The notes beneath the pieces are model-generated. The model saw nothing but the letters and a program-made list of their open reading frames with translations. It was not told where the DNA came from and made no database searches. From assembly GCA_031292665.1 (NCBI GenBank), contig JARLGR010000112.1, forward strand, positions 1 to 37,158: a stretch of 37,158 nucleotides of DNA, in the 5' to 3' direction. Position numbers and translations under genes: made by a program. The stretch comes from Mycobacterium sp. (GTDB lineage Bacteria > Actinomycetota > Actinomycetes > Mycobacteriales > Mycobacteriaceae). Shown piece after piece: positions 1 to 9,817 of this stretch (positions are counted from its first letter, which is position 1; each line of letters starts with the position of its first letter).

Positions 1-23
1 ACCGGTCGCGTAAGGAGCCCGAG

Positions 24-1169
24 ATGACCAACGATGTCGCCATCATCGGCGTCGGCCTGCATCCGTTCGGCAGGTTCGAGAAGACCGCGATGCAGATGGG
101 GGCCGAAGCCATCCAAACGGCGCTGCAGGACGCCGGCGTGGGGTGGAAGGACATCCAATTCGGGTTCGGCGGCAGCCACGAGGTGTCCAACCCCGACGCG
201 GTAACTCGCTTGGTCGGCCTGACCGGTATCACTTTCACCAACGTGTTCAATGCGTGCGCCACCGCGGCCAGCGCCATTCAGCAGACCGCCGACACCATTC
301 GGTTGGGCAAGTACGACATCGGCATTGCCATCGGCTTGGACAAACACCCGCGCGGCGCGTTCACCGACGACCCCGCCAAATTGGCGCTGCCGCAGTGGTA
401 TGCCCAGAACGGGCAGTTCGTCACCACCAAGTTCTTCGGCATGAAGGCCAACAAGTACCTGCACGACCACAACATCTCCCAGGCCACGCTGGCCAAGGTC
501 GCCGCCAAGAACTACCGCAACGGCGCGCTGAATCCGAACGCGTTCCGCCGCAAGGCCCTTTCGGAGGACGAGATCCTCAACTCGGCCGTGCTGAACTACC
601 CACTGACGCAGTACATGTTCTGCGCGCCCGACGAGGGCGCGGCCGCGGTGATCATGTGCCGCGCCGACATGGCGCACAAGTTCACCGACAAGCCGGTGTA
701 CGTGCGGGCCTGCGAGATTCGGACCCGACGCTACGGCGCGTACGAGGTGCACGCCACCTCGGCCCCGCTGGACGAGGACGCCTCGCCGACGGTGTACGCG
801 GCCAAGGCCGCGTACGAGGCCGCCGGCATCGGACCCGAAGACATCGACGTCGCGCAGTTGCAGGACACCGACGCCGGCAACGAGGTGATCCACATGGCCG
901 AGACGGGCCTGTGCGCCGACGGCGAACAGGAGAAGCTGCTGGCCGACGGCGCCACCGAGATCCATGGCCCGATGCCGGTCAACACCGACGGCGGACTGAT
1001 CGCCAACGGCGAACCGATCGGCGCCTCGGGGCTGCGGCAGATGCACGAGCTGGTGCGCCAGCTGCGCGGCGAGGCCGGCGAGCGTCAGGTACCCGGCAAC
1101 CCGCGCGTCGGCCTGGCGCAGGTGTACGGCGCGCCGGGCACGGCCTCGGCGACCATCTTGTCGCTCTAG
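24..1169 (+). CDS. SCP2-type thiolase-like / lipid-transfer protein
   Basis: A 381-residue thiolase-superfamily protein of the SCP2/Ltp type, probably acting on acyl-CoA or sterol-derived thioesters in the cytoplasm. The ATG at 24 follows AAGGAG at 12-17. The nucleophile loop reads FNACATAAS with Cys78, matching the first catalytic cysteine of thiolases. Near the C-terminus the usual GHPxGASG motif reads GEPIGASG, so the histidine is replaced by glutamate. The last motif (CxG in true thiolases) reads YGAPG, so the second catalytic cysteine is also missing. This points to a lipid-transfer or aldolase-like role rather than classical beta-ketothiolysis. Such genes often sit next to a DUF35 OB-fold partner, which would lie left of the window. 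From memory, M. tuberculosis has fadA-fadB at this position, so this looks like a synteny difference. Family certain, substrate unknown. Confidence 0.85.
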   Translation: MTNDVAIIGVGLHPFGRFEKTAMQMGAEAIQTALQDAGVGWKDIQFGFGGSHEVSNPDAVTRLVGLTGITFTNVFNACATAASAIQQTADTIRLGKYDIGIAIGLDKHPRGAFTDDPAKLALPQWYAQNGQFVTTKFFGMKANKYLHDHNISQATLAKVAAKNYRNGALNPNAFRRKALSEDEILNSAVLNYPLTQYMFCAPDEGAAAVIMCRADMAHKFTDKPVYVRACEIRTRRYGAYEVHATSAPLDEDASPTVYAAKAAYEAAGIGPEDIDVAQLQDTDAGNEVIHMAETGLCADGEQEKLLADGATEIHGPMPVNTDGGLIANGEPIGASGLRQMHELVRQLRGEAGERQVPGNPRVGLAQVYGAPGTASATILSL

Positions 1170-1222
1170 CGCGAGGTGGGGGCACGCCCCCAGAGGGGGT
1201 ATCCCCACCCGCTCGCGGGGGA

Positions 1223-1266
1223 ACGCAAAAGCCCCCGCACGCTCGGCGTGTCGGGGGCTTTTGCGT
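1223..1266. terminator. Bidirectional intrinsic terminator
   Basis: A perfect 15-bp inverted repeat (1223-1237 with 1252-1266) has a smaller CACGC/GCGTG stem nested in the loop. Each arm carries an AAAA or TTTT run on its outer side, so both strands yield a GC-rich hairpin followed by a short U tract. It lies between the convergent thiolase-like gene and ercc3, ending 10 bases before the ercc3 stop. Confidence 0.85.
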
Positions 1267-1275
1267 CTGCTCGCC

Positions 1276-2925
1276 CTAAATGGCCGGTCCCAGCAGGTCA
1301 TCAGCGTCGCGGATGATGTAGCCGTAGCCCTGCTCGGCGAGGAAGCGCTGCCGGTGCGCGGCATACTCGGCGTCCAGGCTGTCGCGCGCCACCACCGAAT
1401 AGAAGATGGCGCCGCCGCCGTCGGCCTTGGGCCGCAGCAGCCGGCCCAGCCGCTGCGCCTCCTCCTGACGTGACCCGAATGTGCCCGAAACCTGCACCGC
1501 AACAGAGGCTTCCGGCAAATCGATGGAGAAGTTGGCGACCTTGGACACCACCAACGTGGACACCTCACCGCGGCGGAAGGCGTCGAACAGTGCTTCGCGT
1601 TCCCGGGTCCGCGTCGAGCCTTGGATCACCGGAGCGTTCAGCTCCGCGCCGAGCTCGTCGAGCTGGTCGAGGTAGGCGCCGATCACCAGCGTCTGCTCGC
1701 CGGGGTGCCGGCTCAACACCGACTTGACCACGGCGATCTTCGAATGCGCCGTCGAGCAAACCCGGTAGCGCTCTTCGGGTTCGGCGGTGGCGTAGATCAT
1801 CCGTTCGCTGTCGGTCATGGTGACCCGCACCTCGACACACTCCGCCGGCGCGATCCAGCCCTGCGCCTCGATGTCCTTCCACGGCGCGTCGTAGCGCTTC
1901 GGGCCGATCAGGGAGAACACGTCACCCTCGCGGCCGTCTTCGCGAACCAGCGTGGCGGTCAGGCCCAGCCGTCGCTTGGATTGCAGGTCCGCGGTCATCC
2001 GGAACACCGGCGCCGGCAACAGATGCACCTCGTCATAGATGATCAGACCCCAGTCGCGGCTGTCGAAGAGCTCCAGATGCCGGTACTCGCCCTTACTGCG
2101 GCGCGTGATCATCTGGTACGTCGAGATGGTCACCGGGCGGATCTCCTTGCGTTCCCCGGAGTATTCCCCGATCTCGTCTTCGGTCAGCGACGTGCGCGCG
2201 ACCAGCTCACGTTTCCATTGCCGGGCGGCGACGATGTTGGTGACCAGGATCAGGGTCGTCGCGCTCGCCCTGGCCATCGCGGCGGCGCCGACGAGCGTCT
2301 TGCCGGCACCGCACGGGAGGACCACCACCCCCGAGCCGCCGGCCCAGAAGGAGTCCGTGGCCATCTCCTGGTAATCGCGCAGTTGCCAGCCGTCCTGCCG
2401 CAGGCTGATCGCGTGCGCCTCCCCGTCGACGTAGCCGGCGAGATCCTCGGCGGGCCAACCGACCTTGAGCAGCATCTGCTTGACCCGGCCGCGCTCGCTG
2501 GGGTGGACGACGACCGTGTCCTGGTCGAGCCGGGCGCCGAGCATGGGCGCGATCTTCTTGTTGCGCAGCACCTCCTCGAGCACCGCGCGGTCCAGGCTGA
2601 CCAGGGTGAGGCCGTGCGCCGGGTGCTTGACCAGCTGCAGCCGCCCGTAGCGGGCCATGGTGTCGACGATGTCCACCAGCAGCGGCTGCGGCACCGCGTA
2701 CCGCGAGTGGCTGACCAGCGCGTCCACCACCTGTTCGGCGTCGTGGCCGGCCGCGCGCGCGTTCCACAGCGCCAGCGGCGTGATGCGGTAGGTGTGCACG
2801 TGTTCGGGTGCGCGTTCGAGCTCGGCGAACGGCGCGATGGCGGCGCGCGCCGCACCGGCCTGCTCGTGGTCAACTTCGAGCAGCACCGTCTTATCGGACT
2901 GCACAATCAACGGTCCGTCAGTCAA
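1276..2925 (-). CDS. ercc3: XPB/ERCC3-type DNA helicase
   Basis: A 549-residue superfamily 2, 3'-to-5' DNA helicase of the XPB/Rad25 family, expected to unwind DNA during repair; it matches the mycobacterial protein Rv0861c along its length. An N-terminal XPB-type domain (about 1-150) precedes the motor. The motor has Walker A LPCGAGKT (Lys209), the DEVH box at 298-301, the LTAT motif followed by VREDG (the RED motif region of XPB proteins), and motif VI QRLGRLLRP. The start is TTG at 2925, preceded by AAAGGAG at a good distance; no upstream ATG fits. The adjacent minus-strand gene upstream (start 5262) is 84 bases away and probably cotranscribed. Eukaryotic XPB works in TFIIH, which bacteria lack, so its partners here differ. 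Confidence 0.95.
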   Translation of the reverse strand: MTDGPLIVQSDKTVLLEVDHEQAGAARAAIAPFAELERAPEHVHTYRITPLALWNARAAGHDAEQVVDALVSHSRYAVPQPLLVDIVDTMARYGRLQLVKHPAHGLTLVSLDRAVLEEVLRNKKIAPMLGARLDQDTVVVHPSERGRVKQMLLKVGWPAEDLAGYVDGEAHAISLRQDGWQLRDYQEMATDSFWAGGSGVVVLPCGAGKTLVGAAAMARASATTLILVTNIVAARQWKRELVARTSLTEDEIGEYSGERKEIRPVTISTYQMITRRSKGEYRHLELFDSRDWGLIIYDEVHLLPAPVFRMTADLQSKRRLGLTATLVREDGREGDVFSLIGPKRYDAPWKDIEAQGWIAPAECVEVRVTMTDSERMIYATAEPEERYRVCSTAHSKIAVVKSVLSRHPGEQTLVIGAYLDQLDELGAELNAPVIQGSTRTREREALFDAFRRGEVSTLVVSKVANFSIDLPEASVAVQVSGTFGSRQEEAQRLGRLLRPKADGGGAIFYSVVARDSLDAEYAAHRQRFLAEQGYGYIIRDADDLLGPAI

Positions 2926-3009
2926 TGGCGCCGCTCCTTTTCATCAGTTCGTCCCCCGCAAGCGGGCGGTGCCCCGCTGCATCGTCGCCGGCGCGGGTCA
3001 TACCGTCCA

Positions 3010-5262
3010 TTATCGGCCGTCGGCCGACACCACCGACGTGATGCGGTGGATGGCGAAGTCGCGCAGCCGTCCGGACGCCGAGTCGAAGGCCACAAGCTGG
3101 CCGCCGCGAACGGTGATCGGTGCCACCACCCGCTGGGTGGCCACACCGGCCGCGTCGAGGTAGCCGATCACCAGCGTGTCTTGTTCCCGGGCCGCGCGTT
3201 GCAGCAGCGACATGGTGACCGCCGGATCGACGCGGATGTTGCCGAACGGCGCGGCGGTCACCTTGCGTAGCACCGCCACCAGCGCGTTCAGGCTCTCGGT
3301 GTTCGGGCGCGGCGCCGCGCGATACGGTCGGCGCTGCTGCGGCGTGGGCACCCTGGCGCCGCGCGGCCGGACGTCGACGACGGAACCGGAGGAGTCTTCG
3401 GCGGCCGGGGCGAAGCCTGCGGCCCGCAACGCGCCGAGGACCTCGGCGATCGGGGCCGGGGACACCGCGACCGTGGGCGCCAGGGCGCGCAGCTGCAGCT
3501 CCTCGGCGGCGGCCACCGCCTGTGCCAGCAGCGTGGGGTCCTCGCACCGCACGAACGAGGCGGCCATGCCGATCCGAAGCTGACCGTGCCGGCGCGCTAC
3601 ATCGTCGATGAGGTACGTAAGTCCCTGCGGCACCCGGGTCTTCGAATGGTTAGCGAAAAGCTGATGCATCCAGTCCCGGGTCTTGCCGATGTCCAGGGCA
3701 TGCCGGATCGACCGCTCGCTGACGCGGTACACCATGGCCGCGCCGGCCGATTCCACGGTCGCCACCGTCGCCAGTTGCTGGGCGAGTTCGCGTTGCAGCG
3801 GCCCGGGGACGACGATTGTCAGGTCGGCCTGCACCAGGAAGTGGTTGATCGGTTCGGGCATCGCCCGCGCCATCGCGTCGACGGCATGCTGGGCGTCGGC
3901 AGCCTCGTCGAGCAGGACGCGGCCCGGCGTGCTGATCGCGCCGCGACCCACCAGTCCCAGCGCGTGGGCCTCGGCCAGCAGATGCGCGACAGGCTCGGGC
4001 TGCAGCCGCCTGGACCAGCGCGGACGCCGCCAGATCAGCGCCGCCGACGCTTCGGTGGCGTCGACACCGGCGCCGGGCGGCAGCTCGGCGAGCATGCCGA
4101 GCATCAGCCGACGATCCAGTGGGGCGGCCGTCGAGTACAGCGAATCAGACAGGGCGCCATAGGGTTTGGCGTCGGGTCCGCGAGTGCCTATCAGCGCCGG
4201 CCGACCGGGCAGGTCGAGCCAGGTGCCGGCCAGCAGGTGCCAACGTTCCGCGGGGGACATCGCGGTGAAGCGGTCGACGGCCACCGTTGGCGCCCAAAAG
4301 GGTCCGTCGCCGCCGGCCGGGACCGGATCCGGCGTGCCGCTGGCGATCAATCCGGCCGCGGCCGCGACCTCCAGGATCAGGCCGAGGCGCGGCTCGACGA
4401 TCCCGGTTGTTTTGGCCAGCCGCTTGACGTCACGGACTCCGAGGCCGCCGCTGCGCAGCTCGGAAACCGGCGCGGCAGAGAGCGTTTCGAGCAGCACGTC
4501 GAGGTCGCGCAGCAGGTCGATGACCGCTCCGGCGGCGGCCGCGTCGGCATCGTCGGGGGTGGTGGTCGAGACCACCGGGTGCGGTGCCGTCAGCTGCATC
4601 GGACCCGGCTGCTCGCCGCGCAGCACCTGCCCGACGTGGCGGGGCAGGATCACCGTCGATGCGTCGATGCGTCGAAGCAGACCGAGACCCAGCAGCTGCG
4701 GCACGGGCCGGTCGGGCGGAGCGCCCGGCGCGGCGTCGCGGGTGCGGCCCATCGGCGAGCCTTCGAGCAACTTCTCCAGCACGTCCAACTGCGCCTGGTC
4801 GAGGCCGTCGATGAGGTCGGCGATCTGGTCGCCGGTGCGTGAGGTGTCCTCGAGGGTGGCCTGGCCCGGATGCCAGGGCAGCGCCGTCCCGGCGTCGGGG
4901 GCGACGCGGAGCGCGGCTTCGCCCCAGACCAGGGCGCGTTCCCTGAGGTCGTCCAGCGCGCCCACCACGTCGGCCTCGTCGGCGCGGTCACCGATCAGTG
5001 CCAGCATCTTCGCCGTGGGCACCGGCGCGCCATCGGCCTGCAGCACCAGCAGGGCATCGAGCACCGCCAGCCGCAGGAAATCCAGCTCATCAGTGGCAGC
5101 CTTGACCGACTGACGGGCTTGTGCGCGCGCGGCGAGCGCGGCGATGCTGCCCGGTGGGGGCTGGGCGAGGTCCGGCCGCAGTTCGAGCAGTCGGATCAGC
5201 CGCTCGTCTGGCAAGTCGGACAGCCAGGACCCCAGCGGGATGTCCGGGGTGTTGTCGGTCAT
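3010..5262 (-). CDS. Helicase-associated protein with XPB-N-like and WYL-like domains (Rv0862c family)
   Basis: A 750-residue conserved mycobacterial protein. The N-terminal 450 residues look helical and match nothing I recognise. Residues about 475-620 resemble the XPB N-terminal domain and can be aligned by eye with residues 3-150 of the adjacent helicase: QADLTIVVP against QSDKTVLLE, YRVSERS against YRITPLA, VPQ followed by DDVARRHGQLR against VPQ followed by DTMARYGRLQL. The final 65 residues resemble a WYL-type domain (IGYLDAAG, RVVAPI, LRDFAIHRI). I start at the ATG at 5262 rather than 14 codons upstream: a TACGCT -10 element at 5276-5271 lies just before it and there is no ribosome-binding site, so the mRNA may be leaderless. 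It has no ATPase motifs. A role as regulator or partner of the helicase is inference. Confidence 0.85.
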   Translation of the reverse strand: MTDNTPDIPLGSWLSDLPDERLIRLLELRPDLAQPPPGSIAALAARAQARQSVKAATDELDFLRLAVLDALLVLQADGAPVPTAKMLALIGDRADEADVVGALDDLRERALVWGEAALRVAPDAGTALPWHPGQATLEDTSRTGDQIADLIDGLDQAQLDVLEKLLEGSPMGRTRDAAPGAPPDRPVPQLLGLGLLRRIDASTVILPRHVGQVLRGEQPGPMQLTAPHPVVSTTTPDDADAAAAGAVIDLLRDLDVLLETLSAAPVSELRSGGLGVRDVKRLAKTTGIVEPRLGLILEVAAAAGLIASGTPDPVPAGGDGPFWAPTVAVDRFTAMSPAERWHLLAGTWLDLPGRPALIGTRGPDAKPYGALSDSLYSTAAPLDRRLMLGMLAELPPGAGVDATEASAALIWRRPRWSRRLQPEPVAHLLAEAHALGLVGRGAISTPGRVLLDEAADAQHAVDAMARAMPEPINHFLVQADLTIVVPGPLQRELAQQLATVATVESAGAAMVYRVSERSIRHALDIGKTRDWMHQLFANHSKTRVPQGLTYLIDDVARRHGQLRIGMAASFVRCEDPTLLAQAVAAAEELQLRALAPTVAVSPAPIAEVLGALRAAGFAPAAEDSSGSVVDVRPRGARVPTPQQRRPYRAAPRPNTESLNALVAVLRKVTAAPFGNIRVDPAVTMSLLQRAAREQDTLVIGYLDAAGVATQRVVAPITVRGGQLVAFDSASGRLRDFAIHRITSVVSADGR

Positions 5263-5270
5263 TGCTGACC

Positions 5271-5276
5271 AGCGTA
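5271..5276 (-). promoter_or_regulatory. Candidate leaderless -10 element for the Rv0862c-like gene
   Basis: TACGCT fits the TANNNT -10 pattern on the minus strand, with eight bases to the ATG at 5262. No Shine-Dalgarno sequence is visible between them. Confidence 0.4.
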
Positions 5277-5352
5277 AAGCAGTCGCCGGACCCCGAGGAG
5301 ACACCGATTAACTGTCGCCCTTACGCAACGCGCTCACGCGCGACCTGTCAGA

Positions 5353-5562
5353 ATGGACCCCGTGGCTGACATTGCTGAGGGCAAGGCCCGCAAAACCAGG
5401 TACGTCGACAACGGCTGGCCGGCGACGGAGCCCGACGATCATCCGGTAAGCGAACTGGCGACCGACCGGACGGGTGCCCTATCCCCCTTCGGGAATCTGG
5501 TGTTCCCGCTACCCGCCGCCGAGCTGCCCTACGTGCACCCGGTTACCGACAACAGCTGGTAG
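5353..5562 (+). CDS. Small conserved hypothetical (Rv0863 position)
   Basis: A 69-residue acidic protein ending in VHPVTDNSW, with no membrane segment or known domain. It occupies the place of M. tuberculosis Rv0863, immediately before moaC2, with only 7 bases between its stop and the moaC2 start, so it probably leads the moaC2-mog-moaE2 transcript. The start is uncertain: ATG at 5353 or an in-frame GTG at 5362, neither with a strong ribosome-binding site. Function unknown. Confidence 0.65.
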   Translation: MDPVADIAEGKARKTRYVDNGWPATEPDDHPVSELATDRTGALSPFGNLVFPLPAAELPYVHPVTDNSW

Positions 5563-5569
5563 TCGCGGG

Positions 5570-6097
5570 ATGGCTGGGGCTTCCGGGGCGCCCGGGCCCC
5601 CTGCTACCCAGGCATCGACGAAGTCCCGCCCGGGCGCGCTGTCGCACCTGGACGAGCAGGGGGCGGCGCACATGGTCGATGTCACCGAAAAGGGAGCCAC
5701 CAAGCGGACCGCCGTCGCCGCGGGTTCCTTGCGCACTTCGGCGGATGTGGTGGCGCTGATCTCGACCGGCGGCCTGCCCAAGGGTGACGCCCTGGCCACC
5801 GCACGGGTGGCGGGCATTCTCGCGGCGAAGCGCACCAGCGACCTGATCCCGCTGTGCCACCAGCTCGCGCTCACCGGCGTCGACGTCGACTTCGTCGTCG
5901 GCGACGCCGATATCGAGATCACCGCGACAGTGCGCAGCACCGACCGCACGGGGGTGGAGATGGAGGCCCTGACGGCCGTCAGCGTTGCCGGGCTGACGCT
6001 CTACGACATGATCAAAGCGGTGGACCCGGCCGCGCGCATCGACGACATCCGGGTGCTGCGTAAGGAAGGCGGCAAAACCGGAACTTGGGCACGCTGA
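5570..6097 (+). CDS. moaC2: Cyclic pyranopterin monophosphate synthase MoaC2
   Basis: A 175-residue MoaC-family enzyme of molybdenum cofactor synthesis, converting the MoaA product to cyclic pyranopterin monophosphate. Family signatures are clear: [12 protein letters not shown] at the start of the domain, the LIPLCHQL motif, [17 protein letters not shown], and the conserved lysine in DMIKAVD. The ATG at 5570 lies just after the stop of the upstream small gene; the open frame extends further upstream but only through an unrelated overlap with that gene. The first 25 or so residues are Gly/Ala/Pro-rich and poorly conserved, so a start nearer the domain (around SHLDEQG) is possible. The stop overlaps the start of mog by one base. 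Confidence 0.92.
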   Translation: MAGASGAPGPPATQASTKSRPGALSHLDEQGAAHMVDVTEKGATKRTAVAAGSLRTSADVVALISTGGLPKGDALATARVAGILAAKRTSDLIPLCHQLALTGVDVDFVVGDADIEITATVRSTDRTGVEMEALTAVSVAGLTLYDMIKAVDPAARIDDIRVLRKEGGKTGTWAR

Positions 6098-6579
6098 TGG
6101 GTGCCCGGTCCGCACGAGTGATCATTGCCTCCACCCGCGCCTCGACCGGCGTCTATGACGACCGATGCGGCCCGATAATCGCCGAATGGCTTGGGGAACG
6201 AGGCTTTTCGCCCGTCGAGCCCGAGGTGGTCGCCGACGGTGAGCCGGTCGGCGACGCGCTGCGCCGCGCGGTCGACGCCGGAGTCGACCTGATCGTCACG
6301 TCTGGGGGCACCGGCATCTCACCCAGCGACAGCACGCCCGACCAGACCGTGGCGGTGCTGGACTACATGATCCCCGGGCTTGCCGATGCCATCCGCCGCT
6401 CCGGGCTCCCGAAGGTGCCGACGTCGGTGTTGTCACGCGGAGTGTGCGGTGTCGCCGGAAACACCCTGATCGTCAACCTGCCGGGTTCGCCCGGCGGCGT
6501 GCGCGACGGCCTCGAAGTCCTCGCCGACGTGCTTGACCATGCGCTCGACCAGCTCACCGGTAAAGATCACGAACGATGA
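6097..6579 (+). CDS. mog: Molybdopterin adenylyltransferase, Mog/MoaB-like
   Basis: A 160-residue MogA/MoaB-family protein that adenylylates molybdopterin before metal insertion. The core signature [15 protein letters not shown] and the following [11 protein letters not shown], plus [14 protein letters not shown], are the nucleotide and pterin-binding loops of this family. The ATG at 6097 overlaps the moaC2 stop (TGATG), giving translational coupling; a start four codons upstream is possible but less likely. The 3' end overlaps moaE2 (ATGA). Length and sequence match M. tuberculosis Rv0865. Confidence 0.92.
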   Translation: MGARSARVIIASTRASTGVYDDRCGPIIAEWLGERGFSPVEPEVVADGEPVGDALRRAVDAGVDLIVTSGGTGISPSDSTPDQTVAVLDYMIPGLADAIRRSGLPKVPTSVLSRGVCGVAGNTLIVNLPGSPGGVRDGLEVLADVLDHALDQLTGKDHER

Positions 6580-7001
6580 CGCTCGTCGTGCGCGCCGCCA
6601 TGACCGAGCAACCGATCGTCTTGGCCGAGCATGAAGAGCTGGTGAGCCATCAGTCGGCCGGAGCGATCGTGGGCTTCGTCGGCATCATCCGCGACCACGA
6701 CGGCGGGCGGCGAGTGGTGCGCCTGGAATATTCGGCACATCCCTCGGCCGAACAGGTCATGGCCGAGGTGGTGGCCGACGTAGCCGACCAGTCCGACGGG
6801 GTGCGCGCCATCGCGGCCAGCCACCGCATCGGCGTCCTGCACATCGGAGAGGCGGCGCTGGTGGCCGCCGTGGCCGCCGACCATCGCCTGGCCGCATTCA
6901 CCACCTGCGCGCATCTGGTCGACACCATCAAGGCGCGGCTACCCGTGTGGAAGCACCAGTTCTTCGATGACGGAACGGAAGAATGGGTGGGTTCGGCTTA
7001 G
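6576..7001 (+). CDS. moaE2: Molybdopterin synthase large subunit MoaE2
   Basis: A 141-residue MoaE-family catalytic subunit of molybdopterin synthase, which inserts two sulfurs carried by the MoaD C-terminal thiocarboxylate. Conserved features are [26 protein letters not shown], the SHRIGVL strand, and the active-site segment [13 protein letters not shown] containing Lys119 and Lys126. The ATG overlaps the mog stop (ATGA). Its partner moaD2 lies 1.5 kb away on the other strand, beyond rpfA. Confidence 0.93.
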   Translation: MTLVVRAAMTEQPIVLAEHEELVSHQSAGAIVGFVGIIRDHDGGRRVVRLEYSAHPSAEQVMAEVVADVADQSDGVRAIAASHRIGVLHIGEAALVAAVAADHRLAAFTTCAHLVDTIKARLPVWKHQFFDDGTEEWVGSA

Positions 7002-7027
7002 CAACTCGCCGACCGTGAAGCGCAGAC

Positions 7028-7063
7028 GGCACCCCCGCACGCAGAGCTGCGTGCGGGGGTGCC
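7028..7063. terminator. Perfect hairpin between moaE2 and rpfA
   Basis: A 17-bp perfect inverted repeat (7028-7044 with 7047-7063) separated by only two bases. It sits between the convergent moaE2 and rpfA stops. There is no U tract on either side, which is common for mycobacterial terminator-like hairpins. Confidence 0.65.
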
Positions 7064-7074
7064 GGTCAAACGGG

Positions 7075-8250
<1,176 letters not shown>

Positions 8251-8447
8251 ATAGGTAGGGGAGGTTCGCCAACCCGGTCTGCTTGGCGAGCCTTCGGAGA
8301 CGCTAGCGGTTTCTGTTGGTCCCGTCACTTTCAACGAAACTCGGCGTTTCCTTTACGGCCTTCTCCGAAAACCCCTGCAACACCGGGAGTTTGCGCAGGT
8401 CATACCGCCCGAAATAGAAGCGTGTCCGCCCCGTTATCGTTCCGTTA

Positions 8448-8463
8448 CGTGAGATATGTCACA
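8448..8463. promoter_or_regulatory. CRP-type binding site upstream of rpfA
   Basis: CGTGAGATATGTCACA matches the CRP/FNR-type pattern TGTGA-N6-TCACA at nine of ten specified positions. It lies about 200 bases upstream of the riboswitch and directly beyond the moaD2 stop, where the rpfA promoter should be. In M. tuberculosis the cAMP receptor protein Rv3676 is known to control rpfA. Confidence 0.8.
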
Positions 8464-8466
8464 GTT

Positions 8467-8745
8467 TCATCCACCGGCGAACGGTGGCAGCACGTCGATG
8501 GTGTTGCCGGCCCGTAACGAGGCGGTTTCGTCCCGCACGGCGACGCCGTCGCACAGGTACGAGCACCTGCTCAGCACGGTGGCGAGGCGACTTCCCGGGG
8601 CGGCGAGCCTGTCGACCAGCTCCGCCACGGTGGTGTCCGGACGCAGCACGATGGTTTCCGAATCGGCACCGGCGGCCGCCCGCGCGGCGGCGAAGTAGCG
8701 GACCGTCACCTGGATCCCGTCGACCGGACCCCCGGGCTCAGCCAC
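8467..8745 (-). CDS. moaD2: Molybdopterin synthase sulfur carrier subunit MoaD2
   Basis: A 92-residue ubiquitin-like sulfur carrier. It has the MoaD pattern VTVRYFAAARAAAG at the start, TVAELVDRL in the helix, and the essential terminal Gly-Gly (PPFAGG), which is activated and thiocarboxylated. The GTG start at 8745 overlaps the end of moaA2 by 8 bases, so translation is probably coupled. It is the last gene of the YccF-moaA2-moaD2 group; rpfA follows in the same direction but has its own long leader. Confidence 0.92.
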   Translation of the reverse strand: MAEPGGPVDGIQVTVRYFAAARAAAGADSETIVLRPDTTVAELVDRLAAPGSRLATVLSRCSYLCDGVAVRDETASLRAGNTIDVLPPFAGG

Positions 8746-9817
8746 CGATCGCGCTCATCGGTCGGTCGGGCTGGACGAAGTTGGGGTCGTTGATGCCGTG
8801 CCCCGCGGGCTTGCCCCACATCGCTGCCCGCCATGCCGCCTCGATGGCCTCGTCGCTTCCGCCGCCGCGCAGCAGGCCCCGAAGGTCTGTCTCCTGCGCG
8901 GCGAACAGGCAGCTGCGGATCTGGCCGTCGGCCGTCAGCCTGGTGCGATCACAGGCCGCGCAGAAGGCGTGCGAGACCGAGGCGATGACGCCGAACCTTC
9001 CGCTGGGCCTGTCCGGGCCCGTGTCGGCCAGCCAGAGTTCGGCCGGAGCCGAGCCCCGCGGCGCCGGGTCCGGCCGCAACCGGAAGTACGGCCGCAGCGC
9101 CGAGAGCACGTCGTCGGCGCTGAGCGCGGCGTCCCGCCGCCATTTATGACCCGCGTCCAACGGCATCTGCTCGATCACCCGCAACTGGTAGCCGTGCTCG
9201 AGGCAGAACAGCAACAGCCCGACGACGTCCTCGCGCCCGGTGGTGGGGTCGAGCACGGCGTTCACCTTGACCGGCGTCAGGCCCGCCTCGTTGGCGGCGG
9301 CCAAACCGGCCAGCACGTCATCGAGCCGGTCGCGGCGGGTGATGGCCGCGAAATGCCTGCGGTCCACGGTGTCCATCGACACGTTGACCCGGTCCAGGCC
9401 TGCCCCGGCCAGAGCGCCGGCCCGGCGCGCCAGCCCCACCCCATTGGTCGTCAGTGAGATCTCCGGGCGGGGCCGCAAACGGGCCGCCGCCGCGACCACC
9501 TCTTCCAGGTGGCGGGACAGCAACGGCTCACCCCCGGTGAACCGCACGCTGGTGACGCCGAGCCGGGTGACGGCGATCCGCATCAGCCTGGTCAGCTCGT
9601 CGGGCCGCAGGAGTTGCTCGCCGGGCAGCCAGTCCAGTCCCTCGGCCGGCATGCAATAACTGCACCGCAGGTTGCAGCGGTCGGTCAGCGACACCCGCAG
9701 ATCGGTGGCGACCCGCCCGTAGGTGTCCACCAACGGTCCCTCGACGGGTACGTGACGGCCGGCGGCGCCGCCGCTGCGGCTCGGCACCGTCGGGAGGCCC
9801 AGCGCGGTCAGCGTCAT
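8738..9817 (-). CDS. moaA2: GTP 3',8-cyclase MoaA2 (radical SAM)
   Basis: A 359-residue radical SAM enzyme catalysing the first step of molybdenum cofactor synthesis from GTP. The N-terminal cluster motif CNLRCSYC has Cys48, Cys52 and Cys55; the GGEPLL SAM-binding motif follows. A second cluster is bound near the C-terminus by CAACDRTRLTADGQIRSC. The protein ends in Gly-Gly, as MoaA needs. I start at the ATG at 9817, which overlaps the stop of the upstream YccF-family gene (ATGA); the frame is open further upstream only as a shadow of that gene. Confidence 0.95.
   Translation of the reverse strand: MTLTALGLPTVPSRSGGAAGRHVPVEGPLVDTYGRVATDLRVSLTDRCNLRCSYCMPAEGLDWLPGEQLLRPDELTRLMRIAVTRLGVTSVRFTGGEPLLSRHLEEVVAAAARLRPRPEISLTTNGVGLARRAGALAGAGLDRVNVSMDTVDRRHFAAITRRDRLDDVLAGLAAANEAGLTPVKVNAVLDPTTGREDVVGLLLFCLEHGYQLRVIEQMPLDAGHKWRRDAALSADDVLSALRPYFRLRPDPAPRGSAPAELWLADTGPDRPSGRFGVIASVSHAFCAACDRTRLTADGQIRSCLFAAQETDLRGLLRGGGSDEAIEAAWRAAMWGKPAGHGINDPNFVQPDRPMSAIGG

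Noticed and set aside
1621..3270. 549-codon open frame on the plus strand
   Set aside because: Exactly antisense to ercc3 and part of the next gene; composition is Arg/His/Gly-rich shadow with no domain.
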